DNA of 64,000 nucleotides from JAITVB01 sp031553805 (GCA_031553805.1 JAVBLC010000017.1:1-64000), one strand, 5' to 3'. Counted from the stretch's first letter, positions 33,840-43,396 are shown. Notes: generated by a model not told the origin, from the sequence alone. Program-made: numbers and translations.

Positions 33840-35090
33840 TTACTTTTCGGCCATAAAGGGCACGGGTTTGAGGTACTCGCCCGATTCCAATTTGCTACGG
33901 CACTTGTTAAAGCATTCGAGGGTATATTTTACGTCGTCGAGGGTGTGCACTGCGGTGGGGATGATGCGCAGGATGATTTCGCCTTTCGGAATAACCGGAT
34001 AGACAACGACGGAACAAAACAAATTGAAATTTTCGCGCAGGTCGACCACGATGTTGGTGGCTTCTTCGACGCCGCCCTTCATATAAACGGGAGTGACGGG
34101 CGAAAGGGTGCCGCCGATCTCGAATCCGTTTTCGCGGAATCCACCTTGGATGGCCCGCACGATGGTCCAGAGTTGTTCGCGGTATTCGGGGTGTGCTTCG
34201 ATGAGTTCGAGGCGTTTGAGCAGCCCGATCACCATCGGCATCGGCAACGACTTGGCGTAAGTTTGCGAGCGCATGTTGTAGCGCAGGAAGTCGATGATGT
34301 ATTTCGGCCCCGAGATAAAGCCCCCGATGCCAGCCATCGACTTGGCGAAGGTGCCGAAATAGAGGTCGATATCGTCCATCACGCCGAAGTGTTCCGACGT
34401 ACCGCGGCCGTTGGCCCCCATTGTGCCGAAGCCGTGGGCGTCGTCGACCAGGATGCGGAAGTTGAAATCTTTTTTCAGCTTGACGATTTCGTCGAGTTTG
34501 CCCAGGTCGCCTTTCATGCCGAAGACGCCTTCGGTGATGAGCAGGATGCCGCCGCCGGTCTCTTCGACCATTTTGGTGGCGCGTTCGAGCTGCTTGCGGC
34601 AGTTGTCGATGTCGTTATGCGGGTAGACGAAGCGTTTGCCCGGGAACAGGCGCAGCCCGTCGATGATGCAGGCATGGGATTCGGAGTCGTAAACGACCAC
34701 GTCGTGGCGGGTCAACAGGGTGTCGATCACCGAGATCATCCCCTGGTAGCCGAAGTTGAGCAGGAAAGCGTCTTCTTTCTTTTCGAAAGCGGCCAGGCGG
34801 CGTTCGAGCTCCTCGTGCCATTTGGTTTGTCCGCTCATCATGCGGGCGCCCATCGGGGCGGCCATGCCGAATTGGGCGGCGCCTTCGGCGTCGGCCTTGC
34901 GTACTTCGGGGTGGTTGGCCAGCCCGAGGTAGTTGTTGAGGCTCCAGTTGAGGACTTCGCGTCCGCGGAATTGCATCCGCGGCCCGATGGGGCCTTCGAG
35001 TTTCGGGAAAGTAAAATATCCGTGGCCCTGGGCCTGGTACTTGCCGATCGGTCCGCCCGAATGCTTTTTGATCCTATCGAAAATATCCAC
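33840..35090 (-). CDS. spt: Alpha-oxoamine synthase, probable serine palmitoyltransferase
   Basis: The 416-residue protein is a PLP-dependent fold-type-I enzyme of the KBL/SPT/BioF family. PLP-site residues visible are H139 in DSESHACIIDG, D216-H219 in VDDAHGFG and the Schiff-base lysine K250 in TFAKSMAGIGG. The N-terminal extension and the text GPIGPRMQFRGREVLNWSLNNYLG are those of the Bacteroidetes Spt proteins that join serine and palmitoyl-CoA in the first step of sphingolipid synthesis. 2-amino-3-ketobutyrate CoA ligase is the main alternative, but the alanine- and glycine-rich N-terminus AAPMGARMMSGQT favours Spt. It is cytoplasmic, with tRNA-Arg 74 bp downstream on the same strand. Confidence 0.85.
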   Translation of the reverse strand: MDIFDRIKKHSGGPIGKYQAQGHGYFTFPKLEGPIGPRMQFRGREVLNWSLNNYLGLANHPEVRKADAEGAAQFGMAAPMGARMMSGQTKWHEELERRLAAFEKKEDAFLLNFGYQGMISVIDTLLTRHDVVVYDSESHACIIDGLRLFPGKRFVYPHNDIDNCRKQLERATKMVEETGGGILLITEGVFGMKGDLGKLDEIVKLKKDFNFRILVDDAHGFGTMGANGRGTSEHFGVMDDIDLYFGTFAKSMAGIGGFISGPKYIIDFLRYNMRSQTYAKSLPMPMVIGLLKRLELIEAHPEYREQLWTIVRAIQGGFRENGFEIGGTLSPVTPVYMKGGVEEATNIVVDLRENFNLFCSVVVYPVIPKGEIILRIIPTAVHTLDDVKYTLECFNKCRSKLESGEYLKPVPFMAEK

Positions 35091-35296
35091 GATCCTTTTG
35101 TTTTTTAGGTTTTATCTTTTTCGCCGGCTTCGTGAAAACACGCCGCCGGACGATGAGTAAGTTTCTCTTTAGGCGGTGTAAAAGTACAACCTTTTTGTGA
35201 TAACCGGAAGAAAATGCAATATATTTTTTCTCGGCTCGTTAAAATTATGTAACTTTGTGCCGTTTTGCAGCGCACTGCCTAAAATCCCGGGAAAGA

Positions 35297-36187
35297 ATGA
35301 AATCAAGAGCCAGCGCATGGTGTTTTGTGATCGCTGTGTGTGTCCTGTTCGCTTCGTGCGGCCTCATCAAGCGAGGCTTCAAGAGCAGCAAGGACGCCCT
35401 GTCGTTTTCGTATAACAAGGTCCTCAAGAGCAACGACCAGGAACTGATGTACAAAACGGCCATCGATTACTACCAGGCCAAACGTAACGAAAAAGCCCTG
35501 TACCTGTTCAATAACGTTGCCGCTTACTTTGCCGGGACGCTGCGTGAGGATACGATCAGTTTTTACTCGGCCGTCTGCAGTTTCCGGATGGGTGATTTCG
35601 ACACGAGCGCCGAACAGTTCAACGCTTTCCGCCGCAAATTCGGGCGCAGTCCGTTCATTGAAGAGGCCGAATACCTGATCGCGATGGGGTATTACTACGC
35701 CTCGCCGCCGGCCGACCGCGACCAGTCGCCCTCGAAGATGGCGATCCTTTCTTTCAGCGAATACCTGGGCCGCTACCCCAACAGCAACAAGTGTGACCAG
35801 GTGCTCGAGTATATCGACGAACTGACCCAGAAACTGTGGGACAAATCGCTGCTCAACGCCAAAGTTTACTATAATATCGGTTACTATAACTCGGCCATTC
35901 ACGCGTTCAACACCGCCCTCGAGGACTACCCCGACACCAACCACCGCGAAGAGATCCTCTTCCTGTTGACCCGGTCGGCCTACCTCTATGCCAACAACAG
36001 TATCGAGACGATGCAGCACACCCGCTACCTCGACATGGTCGACTTCTACTATAACCTGATCTCGGAATACCCGACCACGAAATACATGAAAGAGGCCACC
36101 AAGATGTACGACGACGTGCAACTGGCCCTTAAAAAATACAACACCGGGAAAGAAGAAGAGCCCGAAACCGAACCCACCGCATCATAA
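35297..36187 (+). CDS. bamD: BamD-like outer-membrane assembly lipoprotein
   Basis: The 296-residue protein has a lipoprotein signal (LFASC, Cys about residue 21) and then tetratricopeptide-like helices throughout, with ALYLFNNVAAYFAG, FRMGDFDTSAEQFNAFRRKFGRSP and AILSFSEYLGRYPNS as repeat consensus pieces. Length and layout match BamD, the essential lipoprotein of the beta-barrel assembly complex in the periplasm. It is followed by rpoZ (17 bp) and coaBC, a gene order common in Bacteroidetes that supports the call. A −7-like TAACTTTG (35250-35257) lies 39 bp upstream. Confidence 0.92.
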   Translation: MKSRASAWCFVIAVCVLFASCGLIKRGFKSSKDALSFSYNKVLKSNDQELMYKTAIDYYQAKRNEKALYLFNNVAAYFAGTLREDTISFYSAVCSFRMGDFDTSAEQFNAFRRKFGRSPFIEEAEYLIAMGYYYASPPADRDQSPSKMAILSFSEYLGRYPNSNKCDQVLEYIDELTQKLWDKSLLNAKVYYNIGYYNSAIHAFNTALEDYPDTNHREEILFLLTRSAYLYANNSIETMQHTRYLDMVDFYYNLISEYPTTKYMKEATKMYDDVQLALKKYNTGKEEEPETEPTAS

Positions 36188-36204
36188 TCATTCGACCTAT
36201 AGCT

Positions 36205-36525
36205 ATGGAAGTAAAGAAAAACGCCGTTCCGACCAACACCGTGACGCGCAACCTGACCGACCTCGACGCCCAGACCGGCAACATCTACGAGTCGGTAGCG
36301 GTCATCTCGCGCCGCGCCAACCAGGTGAGCAACGAGGTGAAACAGGAACTGAGCAAGAAACTGGCCGAGTTCTCGACCACCAACGACTCGCTCGAGGAGA
36401 CGTTTGAGAACCGTGAGCAGATCGAAATCTCGAAATACTACGAACGGATGCCCAAGGCTACGCTGGTGGCGACCGAAGAGTTTTTGGAGGGGAAAGTATA
36501 TTTCCGCCACAAAGACGAAGAGTAA
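36205..36525 (+). CDS. rpoZ: RNA polymerase omega subunit (Bacteroidetes type)
   Basis: The 106-residue protein carries the omega/RPB6-like signature NIYESVAVISRRANQVSNEVKQEL. It lies between bamD and coaBC, as in other Bacteroidetes. Omega helps assemble and stabilise the RNA polymerase beta' subunit. The C-terminal half (VATEEFLEGKVYFRHKDEE) is the extra segment typical of this phylum. Confidence 0.93.
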   Translation: MEVKKNAVPTNTVTRNLTDLDAQTGNIYESVAVISRRANQVSNEVKQELSKKLAEFSTTNDSLEETFENREQIEISKYYERMPKATLVATEEFLEGKVYFRHKDEE

Positions 36526-36597
36526 ACCCGTCATGGAATCGTTCGTTTGGATCAGCTTCGCGCCGGTCCAAACGATTCGCTTTTAAAACCGTCGCGT

Positions 36598-37806
36598 ATG
36601 CTTCAGGGCAAAAAGATTATCCTCGGGGTAACGGGCAGCATCGCAGCTTATAAGGCGGCGACGCTGATCCGTTTATTGGTAAAGGAGGGGGCTGAGGTGA
36701 GAGTCGTAATGACGGCGCTGGCCAAAGAGTTCATTACGCCGCTGACGCTGGCTACGCTGTCGAAAAATCCGATCGCCGTCGAGTTCTTCAACCCCGAAAA
36801 CGGCGCGTGGAATTCACACGTCAGCCTCGGCGAATGGGCCGACGCCCTGCTGATCGCCCCGGCGACGGCCAACACGATCGGCAAAATGGCCGGCGGAGTG
36901 GCTGACAACTTGCTGGTAACGACCTATCTTTCGGCCAAGTGTCCGGTTTTTGTCGCTCCGGCGATGGACCTCGATATGTACCGTCATCCCTCGACCCAAC
37001 GCAATTTGGACACTTTGCGCGGATGGGGCAATCGCGTGATCGAACCCGCTATCGGCGAGCTGGCCAGCGGGCTCACGGGCAAGGGACGGATGGAAGAACC
37101 CGAAGCCATCGTGGCGGTTCTCAACGACTTTTTCTCGAAAAAAAAAACGTTAGCCGGTAAACGGATCCTCGTTACGGCAGGTGCAACGGTCGAACCGATC
37201 GACCCGGTGCGCTTTATTTCGAACTATTCCACGGGTAAAATGGGCTATGCCCTGGCCGATGCCCTGGCCGACCGCGGGGCCGAAGTGACCTTGGTGACGG
37301 GCTACGCTACGGCGCGGCTTGCAAATCCGGCAGTGAGGGTGGTCACGGCATTGTCGGCGCAGGAGATGTATGTGGCGGCCACCGACCTTTTCCCGGCGAT
37401 GGATGGCGCGGTGCTTTGCGCAGCTGTGGCCGATTACACACCGGCGCATCCGGCCGACCAAAAGATCAAAAAATCGGCCGGGGAGTGGGCGTTGGAGCTG
37501 ACCCGCACGCACGATATCGCGGCCGAGCTCGGGCGGCGGAAACAGGCGGGGCAGGTTCTGGTCGGTTTCGCACTGGAAACCAATAACGAACGCGATAACG
37601 CCCACCAAAAACTCGTCCGCAAGAATCTCGACCTGATTGTCCTCAACTCCCTCAAGAATCCCGGGGCCGGATTCGGGCACGACACGAATCAAATCGACAT
37701 TCTCGATAAAGCGGGCCGTTGGACGACCTACCCCCTCCAGTCAAAACCCCAGGTTGCGGACCACATCACCGACCGCTTCGAGAAATTGCTCGAGGAGAAG
37801 GCGTAG
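36598..37806 (+). CDS. coaBC: Bifunctional phosphopantothenoylcysteine decarboxylase / phosphopantothenate-cysteine ligase
   Basis: The start at MLQGKKIILGVTGSIAAYKA gives 402 residues, normal for CoaBC. The N-terminal flavoprotein CoaC half shows the active-site His in NSHVSLG, the substrate clamp PAMDLDMY and ASGLTGKGRM. The C-terminal CoaB half begins near ILVTAGATVEPIDPVRFISNYSTGKMG and has the CoaB-type AVADYTPAH and KIKK motifs. It makes 4'-phosphopantetheine from 4'-phosphopantothenate for coenzyme A. It starts 73 bp after rpoZ; the glycosyltransferase gene follows after 50 bp. Confidence 0.97.
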   Translation: MLQGKKIILGVTGSIAAYKAATLIRLLVKEGAEVRVVMTALAKEFITPLTLATLSKNPIAVEFFNPENGAWNSHVSLGEWADALLIAPATANTIGKMAGGVADNLLVTTYLSAKCPVFVAPAMDLDMYRHPSTQRNLDTLRGWGNRVIEPAIGELASGLTGKGRMEEPEAIVAVLNDFFSKKKTLAGKRILVTAGATVEPIDPVRFISNYSTGKMGYALADALADRGAEVTLVTGYATARLANPAVRVVTALSAQEMYVAATDLFPAMDGAVLCAAVADYTPAHPADQKIKKSAGEWALELTRTHDIAAELGRRKQAGQVLVGFALETNNERDNAHQKLVRKNLDLIVLNSLKNPGAGFGHDTNQIDILDKAGRWTTYPLQSKPQVADHITDRFEKLLEEKA

Positions 37807-37856
37807 GCGGGACATTGCCTCGCTCGTTCAACCGAGCAACCACTATACCGGCACTT

Positions 37857-39122
37857 ATGAAGATACTTTTCCTCACGGCGGGATTTCACCACGAAGGCAT
37901 ACGCAACGCCCAGCAGACCGGCTACGCCCTCTGCGTCGAGCACCTGGCGGAGGTCGCAGGCCGGAATAACGATGTATATGTTTACAACACCTGCTTCTGG
38001 AACGACGAGATCCGGGGCGACGGCTATACTCTCGTCCGGCGGCGGATGGCGGATGTGTTGAAAAGCGTCAGGCCGGGCGACGTTCTGCGCGGCATACGGT
38101 ATGCCTGCGGTGCCCGGGGAGTGAACATAAAACGGCGGATAGAGCTGCTCAAATACTTTGTTTTCGGGGGTTATGCCGACCGCGTGATCCGGCGGCTTAA
38201 ACCTGACGCGATCCACATCCACGGCCTGCTGTGGGCCAATATCCCGATGATTGTTTCGGCCGCCAGGAGCGGCTGCCGGTTTATGCTCACCGCCCATGGC
38301 CTCTATTCGCTCAGCGAAACCGTCGCCCTGACCGGGTTCGAAAAAAAGTTCGAATTCGACGCGTTGCGTTTCCTGGCCCGGGCCGGTGTCGTGGTTTCGG
38401 TCGTGAGCAGCGGAATGAAAAAGGTGATCGAACAGCACATCAGCGGCGGGCGCAACATAGAATCGTTGAAAGTTGTACTCAACCCGGTAAAAGCGCCTCC
38501 TTCTGCAGCTCCGGCGGGAGCGCGGCGGAAACGGATCGTTTGCGCGGGCACCCTTTCCCCGCGCAAAAACCAGGGACAGCTGATCCGCGCCCTGGCCCTG
38601 ATTGCTCCCGCTACCCGGGAAGGGTTGGAGGTGATGTTCGCCGGTCGCGACACGATGGGCGGCGGGCTGCAACGGTTGGCCGTCGAGGCGGGAGTGGACA
38701 ATGTGTGCCGCTTTCCCGGTCAGTTGCCCCGGGAACGTATGCTGGAACTGATGGGCGAGTCGCACTGCGTCGCGATGATGAGCCTTTCCGAAGGGTTCGG
38801 GCTTCCGGTGGCCGAAGGGTATTCGGTAGGGTTGCCGGCGTTGTTTTTCAGCGATGTCGACGCTGCGGCCGACTTCGACGATCCGGGATGTGCGCTGGTC
38901 GTGGACGACCATTCCGACGCGGGTGTGGCAAAGGCCGTCGACGAGATATTCGCACGGGAATGGGACAGGGACCACATCCGGCGCTTTTCCGGCAAGTTCA
39001 GCGAAGCCGCTATCGCCGGCGAATATGCCCGGATATATTCGGCCCTTGCCTCTTCTTCCGTAACTTCCGGGGAGGTATGCGCTTTCCTCGGGGATTATTT
39101 TTGCCGGGAAAACAAGAAATAG
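37857..39122 (+). CDS. Glycosyltransferase of the GT4 (group 1) type
   Basis: The 421-residue cytoplasmic protein has two Rossmann-like halves. The N-terminal half begins MKILFLTAGFHHEGI and contains IHIHGLLWANIPM and LTAHGLY, acceptor-side motifs typical of GT4. The C-terminal half begins KRIVCAGTLSPRKNQGQLIRAL and carries the nucleotide-sugar site SLSEGFGLPVAEGYSVGLPAL (E-x7-E). It probably adds a hexose to a lipid or surface polysaccharide precursor; donor and acceptor cannot be told. No other polysaccharide gene is adjacent. An upstream in-frame extension overlaps coaBC and is rejected. Confidence 0.88.
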   Translation: MKILFLTAGFHHEGIRNAQQTGYALCVEHLAEVAGRNNDVYVYNTCFWNDEIRGDGYTLVRRRMADVLKSVRPGDVLRGIRYACGARGVNIKRRIELLKYFVFGGYADRVIRRLKPDAIHIHGLLWANIPMIVSAARSGCRFMLTAHGLYSLSETVALTGFEKKFEFDALRFLARAGVVVSVVSSGMKKVIEQHISGGRNIESLKVVLNPVKAPPSAAPAGARRKRIVCAGTLSPRKNQGQLIRALALIAPATREGLEVMFAGRDTMGGGLQRLAVEAGVDNVCRFPGQLPRERMLELMGESHCVAMMSLSEGFGLPVAEGYSVGLPALFFSDVDAAADFDDPGCALVVDDHSDAGVAKAVDEIFAREWDRDHIRRFSGKFSEAAIAGEYARIYSALASSSVTSGEVCAFLGDYFCRENKK

Positions 39123-39308
39123 TCCCGATCAACCGGGTTTATGCAGACAACCTTGTGCCGCCCCCGTGGGGTGCACGCATCCACTTTCCCTCCAAATTCC
39201 ACCCGGTTTTTTCCGAAACCCGCCAAAAATCGCTTCCTTTGCACCGCCAGGACAATGTCCGTGCGCAGGGATTCGTTATAGTTAGAGGACAATTAATTTT
39301 TTGTGGAT

Positions 39309-40004
39309 ATGGAACAATTTCTGATGTCACACTCGGCCCAGTTTATGTTGATCATCGTCGTGGCCGTCGTAGGCTTTATCGTACAGGCCCGCCTGCAGGC
39401 GGTATTCAAGAAATATTCGAAAGTCACCTTTCCCGGTGGCCTCACCGGGCGCGAAGTGGCCGAACGGATGCTGCGCGAAAACGGCATCACCGACGTGCAC
39501 GTGCTCTCGACCCCGGGCCGCCTGACCGACCACTATAACCCCACGACCCACACGGTCAACCTCAGCCCCGACGTCTATAACGGCAACTCGATCTCGGCCG
39601 CTGCCGTGGCCGCCCACGAGTGCGGCCACGCGATGCAGCACGCACGCGGCTATGCTCCGTTGAAGTTTCGCTCGGCGCTGGTGCCGGTGATGACTTTCTC
39701 GTCGTCGGTGGTGACTTGGGTGATTATCGCGGGGTTGTTGCTGATCAATACGTTCCCGGCGCTGTTCTGGCTCGGGATCGGGCTGTTGGGGGCTTCGGCG
39801 CTGTTTAGCATCGTCACCCTGCCGGTCGAGTACAACGCTTCGCACCGTGCCCTGGCCTGGCTCAAAGACAGTGGCACCTTGCAGGGCGTCGAGGTCAACC
39901 AGGCCCGCGAGGCCCTGTCGTGGGCAGCCCGCACTTACCTCGTGGCCGCCCTTTCGGCCATCGCCACGCTACTCTATTACCTGGGCTTCGCCCGCCGAAA
40001 CTAA
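39309..40004 (+). CDS. Membrane-bound zinc metallopeptidase (YugP family)
   Basis: The 231-residue protein has a membrane segment at the N-terminus (residues about 10-25), a soluble stretch ending in the zincin motif AAHECGHAMQHARGY (HExxH), then three to four membrane segments (about 115-160 and 205-225). This matches the neutral zinc metallopeptidase family DUF1751/YugP. Loss-of-function roles are poorly known; substrates are thought to be membrane or envelope proteins. A GTG two codons upstream is a possible alternative start. It lies between a glycosyltransferase and a small membrane protein on one strand. Confidence 0.88.
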   Translation: MEQFLMSHSAQFMLIIVVAVVGFIVQARLQAVFKKYSKVTFPGGLTGREVAERMLRENGITDVHVLSTPGRLTDHYNPTTHTVNLSPDVYNGNSISAAAVAAHECGHAMQHARGYAPLKFRSALVPVMTFSSSVVTWVIIAGLLLINTFPALFWLGIGLLGASALFSIVTLPVEYNASHRALAWLKDSGTLQGVEVNQAREALSWAARTYLVAALSAIATLLYYLGFARRN

Positions 40005-40019
40005 AAAACGGCCGTCGCG

Positions 40020-40358
40020 ATGTCCCGTTTCCGTTTGCCGTCCCAGGAGGTCAATACGCTTATCGTCGCCGTCGGGGTGGTTCTCGGCGCGCTGATCCGG
40101 CGTGATTTTCTGAATGTGGGCCATTGGCTGACAGTGGCAGCACTGGCCTATTACGTGGCGGTTTCGGCCCCGGCGGCGATCGGACGCTTGCGCCGATTTC
40201 GTGAATTGCAGGGAACAGAACAGGTTTCGTCCGTCATTTTTATTTGTTTAGCGGTGATGCTTGTTCGCAGCGTGGTTACTTATTCGGTCGGCTATTTCGG
40301 TGTACTTGCCCTGTTGACGATCGATTTCTTGCTGGAAGAGAAAAGATTACGGAAGTGA
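40020..40358 (+). CDS. Small membrane protein
   Basis: The 112-residue protein has about three membrane segments (residues about 12-30, 37-55, 73-96) and basic cytoplasmic ends. No family is recognised. Its stop overlaps the GTG start of the substrate-binding lipoprotein gene by 4 bp (GTGA at 40355-40358), so the two are translationally coupled. It may help the neighbouring uptake protein, but this is only positional evidence. Confidence 0.65.
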   Translation: MSRFRLPSQEVNTLIVAVGVVLGALIRRDFLNVGHWLTVAALAYYVAVSAPAAIGRLRRFRELQGTEQVSSVIFICLAVMLVRSVVTYSVGYFGVLALLTIDFLLEEKRLRK

Positions 40359-41494
40359 AACGATTTTTGATCATATGGCTCGGTGGGCTGTTGCTCGTCG
40401 GTTGCGGCGGAAACCGCCCGGCGGCCTTTTCGCTCGACGGCTACGACCGGATCTACACCCCGAGCGAGGCCGGCGGTTTCGAACTTTATGCCTGCGGAGA
40501 AAGTACGATCTTGCAAGTGCGCGAACCTTGGCAGGGCGCCCGCGGCGTGGAAATGCTCTATTTCCTGGCGCGCAACGGGGAAAAAGCCCCCGAGGGATTT
40601 CCGGGGATCACCGTGGAGGTGCCCCTGCGTCGGGTGATCTGTATGTCGTCGACCTACGTTGCGCTACTCAATACGCTCGGGTGCGACAGTTGCATCGTGG
40701 GCGTGTCGGGGATGCAATACATTACCAATCCACTGATCCAAAGCCGTTTCGAAAAGGGCGGGGTGCGTGATGTGGGTTATGAAAACGGACTGAATTACGA
40801 ACTGCTGACCAACCTTTCGCCCGACGTGCTGTTTATTTACGGGGTGCAGGGCGAAAACTCGCTCGTGACCGATAAGGTGCGCGAGCTGGGTGTCAAGGTG
40901 GTTTACATCGGCGACTACCTCGAAAACTCGCCGCTCGGCAAGGCCGAATGGTTGGTGGCGATGGGCGAATTCTTCGACAAGCGCTCGTGGGGGGCCGCCG
41001 TCTATGCCGATATCGAAAAAGAATACGAAGCGGTTCGGGAGCTGGCCCAGGAAGCAGGCTCGCGTCCGGGTGTGATGCTCAACGCTCCGTGGCGCGATGC
41101 GTGGTTCGTGCCGGGCGACCGGAGTTATATGGTGCGCCTGATCGACGACGCCGGAGGCGACTATGTTTGTCGCGGCGACGACAGCGACCGTTCGCGCCCG
41201 ATCAGCAATGAAGAGGCCTATATCCTGGCCTCGAAAGCGGAGTTCTGGCTCAGTCCGGGTGCTGCCAATTCGCTGGCCGAGGTGGTGGCGATGAATCCCA
41301 AGTTCGGCAATATTCCCGCCGTGAAGCAAAGCGCCGTCTACAACAACAACGCCCGCCAGACCCCGATGGGCGGCAGCGATTTCTGGGAGTCGGGCACCGT
41401 CGCCCCGCAGGTCGTGCTCAAGGACCTGATCCGCATCCTCCACCCCGGGCTGTTGCCCGACCACGAGCTCTATTATTTCAAACGGCTCGAATAG
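40355..41494 (+). CDS. Iron-siderophore or corrinoid-type ABC transporter substrate-binding lipoprotein
   Basis: The GTG start at 40355 gives 379 residues and a lipoprotein signal (LLLVGC, Cys about residue 15). The rest has the two-lobed BtuF/FepB-type fold with the long connecting helix: VICMSSTYVALLNTLGCDSCIVGVSG, LTNLSPDVLFIYGVQG, and a C-terminal lobe with DAGGDYVCRGD and SGTVAPQVVLKDLIRILHP. In this family the protein delivers a chelate (ferric siderophore, haem or cobalamin) to an inner-membrane permease. No permease or ATPase gene is near; ligand unknown. Confidence 0.88.
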   Translation: MKRFLIIWLGGLLLVGCGGNRPAAFSLDGYDRIYTPSEAGGFELYACGESTILQVREPWQGARGVEMLYFLARNGEKAPEGFPGITVEVPLRRVICMSSTYVALLNTLGCDSCIVGVSGMQYITNPLIQSRFEKGGVRDVGYENGLNYELLTNLSPDVLFIYGVQGENSLVTDKVRELGVKVVYIGDYLENSPLGKAEWLVAMGEFFDKRSWGAAVYADIEKEYEAVRELAQEAGSRPGVMLNAPWRDAWFVPGDRSYMVRLIDDAGGDYVCRGDDSDRSRPISNEEAYILASKAEFWLSPGAANSLAEVVAMNPKFGNIPAVKQSAVYNNNARQTPMGGSDFWESGTVAPQVVLKDLIRILHPGLLPDHELYYFKRLE

Positions 41495-41578
41495 TCTGGA
41501 TTTTATATTCTCTCGAGGGCAACGCAAAAAGTGTCCCGTAAATTGATTACCTTTGCGTTTTGCAAGAAATCAATTACT

Positions 41579-42559
41579 ATGGGACTATTCGATTTTTTCT
41601 CCAAAAAAGACAAAGACCAAAATCAACATAAAGAGGAAAAGGAAACCCTCGACCGTGGCCTTGAAAAGACCAAGGAGGGGGTCTTTTCGAAGTTGGCGCG
41701 TGCCGTAGCAGGGAAATCGCGCGTCGACGAGGAGGTGCTCGACAACCTCGAGGAGGTGCTCATCACCTCCGACGTGGGCGTGGAAACCACCGTCGAGATC
41801 ATCCGTCGCATCGAGGCCCGCGTGGCCCGCGACAAATATATGGGCGTGGACGAGCTCAACACCATCCTGCGCGAAGAGATCGCCGCCCTGCTCGAAGAGA
41901 ACCAGACCAACGCCGAGGGCGGATTTTTCCGCCAGCGGACGATCGACGGCCCGTTTGTCATTATGGTGGTCGGGGTCAACGGCGTGGGCAAAACCACGAC
42001 CATCGGCAAACTGGCCGCCCAATGGGTCAAGGCCGGGAAAAAGGTTTACATCGGCGCGGCCGATACGTTCCGTGCTGCCGCGATCGACCAGCTGGCCGTC
42101 TGGGCCGAGCGGGCCGGGGCGACGATGGTGCGCCAGGAGATGGGGTCCGACCCCGCTTCGGTCGCTTTCGACACGCTCACTTCGGCCAAGGCCAACGGCG
42201 CCGACATCGTGCTGATCGACACCGCCGGACGGCTCCACAACAAGATCGGGCTGATGAACGAACTCACCAAGATCCGCAACGTGATGCAGAAGGTGATTCC
42301 CGATGCGCCCCACGAAGTGATGCTGGTGCTCGACGGGTCGACCGGGCAGAACGCCTTCGAACAGGCCAAACAGTTTACCCAGGCTACCCAGGTCACCTCG
42401 CTCGCCATCACCAAGCTCGACGGCACGGCCAAGGGCGGGATGGTGATCGGCATTTCCGACCGCTTCAAGATTCCGGTGGTTTATATTGGGGTGGGCGAAG
42501 GGATTAACGACCTGCAGGTGTTTAACCGACGGACGTTTGTCGATAGTTTGTTCGGGTAG
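41579..42559 (+). CDS. ftsY: Signal recognition particle receptor FtsY
   Basis: The start at MGLFDFFSKKDKD gives 326 residues. A short acidic/basic N-terminal region is followed by the N domain and the SRP-type GTPase domain, with NGVGKTTTIGKLA, DTFRAAAIDQL, DTAGRLHNK, TKLDGTAKGG and a C-terminal VGEGINDLQVF. It is the membrane-associated receptor that takes SRP-ribosome complexes to the translocon. A −7-like TACCTTTG (about 41543-41550) precedes it. Downstream is palindrome cluster 42.6 kb. Confidence 0.97.
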   Translation: MGLFDFFSKKDKDQNQHKEEKETLDRGLEKTKEGVFSKLARAVAGKSRVDEEVLDNLEEVLITSDVGVETTVEIIRRIEARVARDKYMGVDELNTILREEIAALLEENQTNAEGGFFRQRTIDGPFVIMVVGVNGVGKTTTIGKLAAQWVKAGKKVYIGAADTFRAAAIDQLAVWAERAGATMVRQEMGSDPASVAFDTLTSAKANGADIVLIDTAGRLHNKIGLMNELTKIRNVMQKVIPDAPHEVMLVLDGSTGQNAFEQAKQFTQATQVTSLAITKLDGTAKGGMVIGISDRFKIPVVYIGVGEGINDLQVFNRRTFVDSLFG

Positions 42560-42611
42560 GATTTTGGCACTGGGCTTTGCTCCGCGCTTTTGTATATTGG
42601 CCCTCGCACAA

Positions 42612-42797
42612 GAGATTTTTATGCATTGGAGGATGCACTTTCTTGAGCCGGGTCGGGGCATAAAAATCTCGGGGTAAGCTGGCCACTACGCATTTCCCTT
42701 TGAGGGAACTGCCGCTTTTGATAAAAAGCGGCACCAAAAATTTTTCTGGAACCGAAACGAAGTGGAGCTCAGCGAAGCTAAAACTTCGTTTTCCTGG
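42612..42797. repeat. Intergenic palindrome cluster (Y unit, X palindrome, 62-bp flank)
   Basis: Left to right: a Y element with arms GAGATTTTTATGC (42612-42624) and GCATAAAAATCTC (42658-42670); a 22-bp X palindrome at 42711-42732 (GCCGCTTTTG / ATAAAAAGCGGC); and a flank at 42736-42797. The flank is the exact reverse complement of 45171-45232 over 62 bp. The cluster sits between ftsY and tsaC with no credible ORF. Confidence 0.8.
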
Positions 42798-42823
42798 GTT
42801 GACTTTGATTTAAACCGTTAGTT

Positions 42824-43390
42824 ATGTTGGACGACCAAATCGCACAAGCGCTCGAAATCCTCCGCCGCGGCGGAATCATCCTATACCCCACCGACACCGT
42901 CTGGGGGATCGGCTGCGACGCCACAAATGCCGCCGCCATCGACCGCATCTACACCCTCAAGCAACGCACGGACAAAAAAAGCATGATCGTGCTGGTCGAT
43001 AAGTTAGACAACGTGTCGCGCTATGTACAGGCCGTTCCCGAAGTCGCCTGGCAACTCCTCGAAGTCGCCGACAAGCCCCTGACCCTCATTCTTCCCCAAG
43101 GCCGCGGCGTGGCCGAAAACCTCCTCCCCGAAGAAGGTACGATCGCCATCCGCATTCCCGACCACGAATTTTGCAAGAAGCTGATATACAAACTCGGCCG
43201 TCCGTTGGTGTCGACTTCGGCCAACCTTTCGGGCGGATCAACCCCGGCCACTTTCTCGGAAATTCCGGCCGAAATCAAAAGAGGCGTCGATATGGTCATC
43301 GACCCTGCTCTGGAAGGCAAGCCTACCCGCCGGCCGTCGAGCATCATCAGCCTCGGTTCCGGCGGCGAAATCAAGATCATCAGGGAATGA
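42824..43390 (+). CDS. tsaC: Threonylcarbamoyl-AMP synthase (TsaC/Sua5/YrdC)
   Basis: The 188-residue protein is a single YrdC domain: LYPTDTVWGIGCDATNAAAIDRIYTLKQRTDKKSMIVLV at the start, then KPLTLILPQ, GTIAIRIPDH and PLVSTSANLSGG. It makes threonylcarbamoyl-AMP for t6A37 modification of tRNAs. It starts 27 bp after the palindrome cluster and heads a four-gene run (tsaC, GNAT, thioesterase, transporter) with gaps or overlaps under 10 bp. Confidence 0.95.
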   Translation: MLDDQIAQALEILRRGGIILYPTDTVWGIGCDATNAAAIDRIYTLKQRTDKKSMIVLVDKLDNVSRYVQAVPEVAWQLLEVADKPLTLILPQGRGVAENLLPEEGTIAIRIPDHEFCKKLIYKLGRPLVSTSANLSGGSTPATFSEIPAEIKRGVDMVIDPALEGKPTRRPSSIISLGSGGEIKIIRE

Positions 43391-43396
43391 CCCCCA

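Noticed and set aside
33660..35108. 482-codon open frame on the plus strand
   Set aside because: Antisense to the Spt-like gene and crossing tRNA-Arg; Asp/Ala/Val/His-rich shadow translation.
42711..42732. X palindromes as ordinary Rho-independent terminators
   Set aside because: The T-rich part is inside the palindrome instead of after the stem, and several copies are paired in inverted orientation; they may still affect termination, but that does not explain their structure.
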